Below are positions 5,198 through 7,625 of a stretch of 7,625 nt of DNA, piece by piece. Made by a program: the position numbers and the translations under genes. This DNA comes from AWTP1-13 sp044868325. Its GTDB lineage: Bacteria; Pseudomonadota; Alphaproteobacteria; Rhizobiales; Hyphomicrobiaceae. Under the pieces are notes generated by a model. That model did not search any database, was not told the origin of the DNA, and saw only the letters and a list, made by a program, of their open reading frames with translations. Location of the stretch: contig JBIOWI010000101.1 in the NCBI GenBank assembly GCA_044868325.1, forward strand, positions 1 to 7,625. The letters run 5' to 3'. Within the stretch, counting starts at the first letter, position 1; each line of letters begins with the position of its first letter.

Positions 5198-6587
5198 AAG
5201 CGGCCTGCAGATTCTGACCAGGAGCTTGTTCCAGCGGAAACTCGATCCGGCAGCGAACGCCGCCGGACGAGTAGTCCAAGTCCACCGTGCCCCCGAACTC
5301 GTAGGGGATGAGATCGCAGATCACGGTTGTGCCAAAGCCGCGCCGAGTCGGGGCTCTAACCGGTGGGCCACGGCTCTCTTGCCATTCGATAATGAGCACG
5401 TCTCGCGATCCCCCGTCGGGCCGACACTGCCACCGCACGCCAACCCGCCCATCCGGTGTCGACAGCGCACCGTACTTGGCGGCATTGGTGACCAGCTCAT
5501 GCAGCACCATCGCCAGGGCCTGGGTGGCCTCTGCGGAAAGCAGCACCTCGGGGCCTTCGATCGTCGCCTCGCACGCGCCCATGCACGGCTCCAACTCGCG
5601 GCGCACGAGGTCGCCAAGGTGAACCCCTTGCCCTCGGCCACGGCTCAGGAGAGCGTGGGTGCTTGCCATGGACTGGATGCGGCCCTCGAGCATTTCCAGG
5701 AACTGGTCCATCGAGCCGCTGCTTTCCCGCGTTCGCCGCGCGACCACGGCAACGCGCGCGAGCACGTTCTTCACACGATGGTCGAGCTCGGCGATCAGGA
5801 GGTTCTGCTGCTCCTCGGCCTTCTTCGCTGCAGCCATGTCGCGAGCGAAAGCCGCCGCAAGCCGCCGTTCCCGCCGATCGAGAGCAACCCCGGTCAGCGT
5901 CAGCCCGAGTATGGCGAGGCCCGCCACTGCGACGCCAACCGCCATCCACTCCGGAGGCATGGCGGATGCCGCTACGCTCACCGTCGGATCGCGAACGATG
6001 GACGCTGCGCCCATGGCGGTGAAGTGGTGCCCGAAAATCGCCAGAGTGAGGAAAAGCGCGCCTTGGACGCGGTCCCACCAGGTCGTGCTGCCCGCTCCGA
6101 CCATCACAGCGGCGACGCCCAGCACGCTACCGAGAGCGACCGACGCTCCAACCAGCACCTCGTCCCATACAATGAGCCCGGCGATGCGAAAAGCCGCCAT
6201 GCCCGTGTAGTGCATTGCGGCGATGCCACCGCTCACCAGGATGCCGCCGAGGACCCGCATCGGCAAGCCCCCGCTGGTCGCTGTGTAGTACGCACATCCT
6301 GTGATGGCGATCGCCGCAACGAGCGACATGAGCGTCAGAACGAGGTCGTATCCGGTCGGTCCGCCGGGGCTGAATGCGAGCATGGCAATGAAATGCGTGG
6401 CCCAGATGGAAAAGCCGCTGGCCACCGCGGTGGCCGCCAGCCACCCCCAACGGCTATGCCCTTGCGCATTGCGGACGTGATTGAGCAGAGTGACGGCCGC
6501 ATATGAACCGAGTGCGCACACGCCGAGTGCGAGCGCTACCAATCGGTAGTCGTGCTGCTGCACAAGGCAATCCAATACTCGGAGCAC
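5136..6587 (-). CDS. MHYT-domain membrane sensor histidine kinase of the HWE family
   Basis: The product is 483 residues. Residues 1 to about 236 contain about seven membrane helices with the three motifs of an MHYT sensor: THFIAM (64-69), MHYTGM (125-130) and HHFTAM (187-192). MHYT domains are proposed to bind a metal, perhaps copper, and to sense oxygen, CO or NO. A short coiled region (about 238-265) joins the kinase part. His270 in ELDHRVKN is the phosphoacceptor. The ATP-binding part has the HWE-type N box HELVTNAAKYG (363-373), WQE (402-404) and GFGTT (417-421). The start is GTG 6587 with GGGGG five bases upstream, and the opening (VLDCLVQQHDYRLVALAL) matches usual MHYT proteins. The kinase fold ends near FPLEQ (about 453). 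The last 30 residues are an extension, most of it encoded opposite the response regulator. Confidence 0.95.
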   Translation of the reverse strand: MLRVLDCLVQQHDYRLVALALGVCALGSYAAVTLLNHVRNAQGHSRWGWLAATAVASGFSIWATHFIAMLAFSPGGPTGYDLVLTLMSLVAAIAITGCAYYTATSGGLPMRVLGGILVSGGIAAMHYTGMAAFRIAGLIVWDEVLVGASVALGSVLGVAAVMVGAGSTTWWDRVQGALFLTLAIFGHHFTAMGAASIVRDPTVSVAASAMPPEWMAVGVAVAGLAILGLTLTGVALDRRERRLAAAFARDMAAAKKAEEQQNLLIAELDHRVKNVLARVAVVARRTRESSGSMDQFLEMLEGRIQSMASTHALLSRGRGQGVHLGDLVRRELEPCMGACEATIEGPEVLLSAEATQALAMVLHELVTNAAKYGALSTPDGRVGVRWQCRPDGGSRDVLIIEWQESRGPPVRAPTRRGFGTTVICDLIPYEFGGTVDLDYSSGGVRCRIEFPLEQAPGQNLQAAFTAARSLSPPGAGWRAAISH

Positions 6588-6592
6588 AGCAT

Positions 6593-6597
6593 CCCCC
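6593..6597 (-). promoter_or_regulatory. Ribosome binding site supporting the kinase GTG start
   Basis: GGGGG on the minus strand lies five bases upstream of GTG 6587. The ATG overlapping this spacer is out of frame, so the GTG is the better start. Confidence 0.5.
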
Positions 6598-6615
6598 GAT
6601 TTGCGAGACGCACTT

Positions 6616-6632
6616 GTCTTCGGGAAGAAGAC
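6616..6632. repeat. Short inverted repeat in the kinase leader
   Basis: GTCTTC (6616-6621) and GAAGAC (6627-6632) form a perfect six-base stem around GGGAA. It lies about 30 bases upstream of the kinase start, in a locally AT-richer stretch (about 6610-6725), which fits a promoter or operator region. The function is unknown. Confidence 0.4.
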
Positions 6633-6763
6633 TTACTTCTACGACTTTTACAATCGTCTACTCCTTGTCCAACCGTCGATTCAAGAAAGCCTAACGGCAG
6701 CGCTATAGCTTACGGTATCGTAGATTGAAGGCCCCAGGCAGGGCGCGCTGCTTATCGATGGCC

Positions 6764-6769
6764 TATACT
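6764..6769 (+). promoter_or_regulatory. Possible -10 element upstream of the methyltransferase
   Basis: TATACT matches five of six bases of the -10 consensus. No acceptable -35 hexamer is seen at the right distance, so this is a weak call. Transcription from it would include the start codon candidates at 6781 and 6853. Confidence 0.2.
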
Positions 6770-6852
6770 ATGACAACACGATGGCCCTCCTGTTCGACGC
6801 GGCGTCCTGGCCGTCGGCTCGTGCCGTGTGGAAGGCCTGGAAGACCTGCGCA

Positions 6853-7625
6853 ATGACGGGCAGTTTGCCGAATGCAGGATTTGCGCACGGTGTCAGACCC
6901 TCTGGGTCTGACACCAGCCTGCGCGTGATCGCCACGCCGGGCTTTCCGGACTACGCCCTCCTCGACAGCGGCGACGGGCGCAAGCTGGAGCGGTTCGGGC
7001 GGTTCACCATCGAGCGGCCCGAGTCGCAGGCGTTGTGGCGGCCGGCGCTTGAGCCCGGCGCATGGCTCAGGGCCGATGCCGCCTTCAAGGCCAGCGGCGC
7101 CGACGAGGATGGCGACGGCGGGCGCTGGCGCACCACCACCGCGGTGCCCGAGACGTGGCCGGTGCGCGTGCTCGATGTCACCATGCTGTGCCGGCTGACG
7201 AGCTTCCGCCACCTTGGCCTGTTTCCCGAGCAGCTGCCGCACTGGGAGTGGACGATCGGCTGGCTGCAGGCGGGGCGGTCGCGCCCCCAGCCCCAGCCTC
7301 AGCGCGTGCTCAACCTGTTCGCCTACACCGGCGCCGCCTCGCTGATCGCCGCCAGGGCCGGCGCAGAGGTCACGCACGTGGACGCCTCGCGCAAGGCCAT
7401 CGCCTGGGCCAAGCAGAACCAGGCCGTCTCCCGCCTCGACGCCGCGCCGATCCGCTGGATCCTCGACGACGCCCGCAAGTTCGTGGCGCGCGAGGTGCGC
7501 CGCGGCAACCGCTATCGGCTGATCCTGGTCGATCCGCCCAAGTTCGGCCGCGGCCCCAACGGCGAGGAGTGGGATGTGTTCGCCCATCTCGCCCCACTCC
7601 TGCGCGACTGCGCCGCCCTGCTGGC
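6853..7625 (+). CDS. Class I SAM-dependent methyltransferase, RlmI-like/COG1092 type (3' end outside window)
   Basis: This is a cytosolic methyltransferase, probably acting on RNA. The SAM-binding glycine loop is LNLFAYTGAAS at residues 153-163. The acidic residue after the second strand is Asp177 in HVDASRKAI. Motif IV is LVDPPKFGRG (225-234), whose DPPKF form is shared with RlmI-like rRNA methyltransferases. The preceding domain opens with ATPGFPDYALLDSGDGRKLERFG (residues 27-49). No PUA domain is seen. The substrate is not certain. ATG 6853 is chosen because it gives an N-terminus close to the expected length and has GGAAG nine bases upstream. ATG 6781 (no ribosome binding site) and GTG 6925 remain possible. 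Residues 13-21 are encoded by a palindromic repeat. A CCCCAG/CCTCAG triplet at 7285-7302 encodes PQPQPQ just before the SAM fold. Confidence 0.88.
   Translation, partial: MTGSLPNAGFAHGVRPSGSDTSLRVIATPGFPDYALLDSGDGRKLERFGRFTIERPESQALWRPALEPGAWLRADAAFKASGADEDGDGGRWRTTTAVPETWPVRVLDVTMLCRLTSFRHLGLFPEQLPHWEWTIGWLQAGRSRPQPQPQRVLNLFAYTGAASLIAARAGAEVTHVDASRKAIAWAKQNQAVSRLDAAPIRWILDDARKFVAREVRRGNRYRLILVDPPKFGRGPNGEEWDVFAHLAPLLRDCAALL
6889..6915. repeat. REP-like palindrome, copy 3, inside the methyltransferase reading frame
   Basis: The arms GGTGTCAGACCC and GGGTCTGACACC are identical to those of the copy at 972-998, with loop TCT. The element is 27 bp, a multiple of three, and is read as GVRPSGSDT if translation starts at 6853 or 6781. 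If translation starts at GTG 6925 it lies in the leader, nine bases before the start. No target-site duplication is visible. Confidence 0.9.

Noticed and set aside
5226..6506. Long open frame on the plus strand, 426 codons
   Set aside because: It is antisense to the MHYT-HWE kinase, which carries all family motifs. The plus-strand product looks like low-complexity shadow coding.
4539..6780. EcfG-type stress promoters (GGAAC-N16-CGTT), expected near HWE kinases
   Set aside because: GGAAC occurs upstream of the reductase on the minus strand, but no CGTT follows at the required distance, and none was seen before the kinase.
6763..7587. Open frame on the minus strand, 274 codons
   Set aside because: It is antisense to the methyltransferase, whose SAM-binding and DPPKF motifs show the true strand.

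Overview
The window is GC-rich DNA from a bacterium, most probably an alphaproteobacterium. The evidence is an HWE-family sensor kinase with a receiver-only response regulator, a Vgb-like beta-propeller followed by a class I c-type cytochrome, and GC-ending codons throughout. Nothing fixes the order or genus. The genes look chromosomal. There is no transposase, integrase, phage gene, tRNA, rRNA or CRISPR array.

Layout, left to right. (1) 1-634, minus strand: an exported MsrA methionine sulfoxide reductase, cut by the left edge. (2) 635-1016: an intergenic stretch holding two palindromic REP-like repeats (core GGTGTCAGACCC and its reverse complement). (3) 1017-2418, plus strand: a secreted seven-blade Vgb-like propeller and, one base after its stop, a cytochrome c; both are periplasmic and probably one operon. 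(4) 2423-2605: a small unrecognised ORF or gene remnant. (5) 2655-3303, plus strand: an overlapping MntA/HepT-type nucleotidyltransferase-HEPN toxin-antitoxin pair. (6) 3540-4538, minus strand: an aldo/keto reductase. (7) 4796-5197 plus and 5136-6587 minus: a receiver-only response regulator and an MHYT-HWE histidine kinase, arranged tail to tail with 62 bp of overlap. (8) 6853-7625, plus strand: a class I SAM-dependent methyltransferase of the RlmI-like (COG1092-type) group, cut by the right edge. It carries a third copy of the palindromic repeat inside its reading frame.

Three exported proteins (MsrA, propeller, cytochrome c) share the left third and all act in the periplasm; MsrA is transcribed divergently. 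The toxin-antitoxin pair, the reductase and the methyltransferase have no visible functional link to neighbours. The kinase and regulator plausibly form one signalling pair. I see no clearly new multi-gene system. The most unusual signals are the dispersed palindromic repeat, especially its exactly 27-bp in-frame copy in the methyltransferase, the HEPN toxin lacking the usual first arginine of its RX4HXY motif, and the overlapping 3' ends of the two-component pair.
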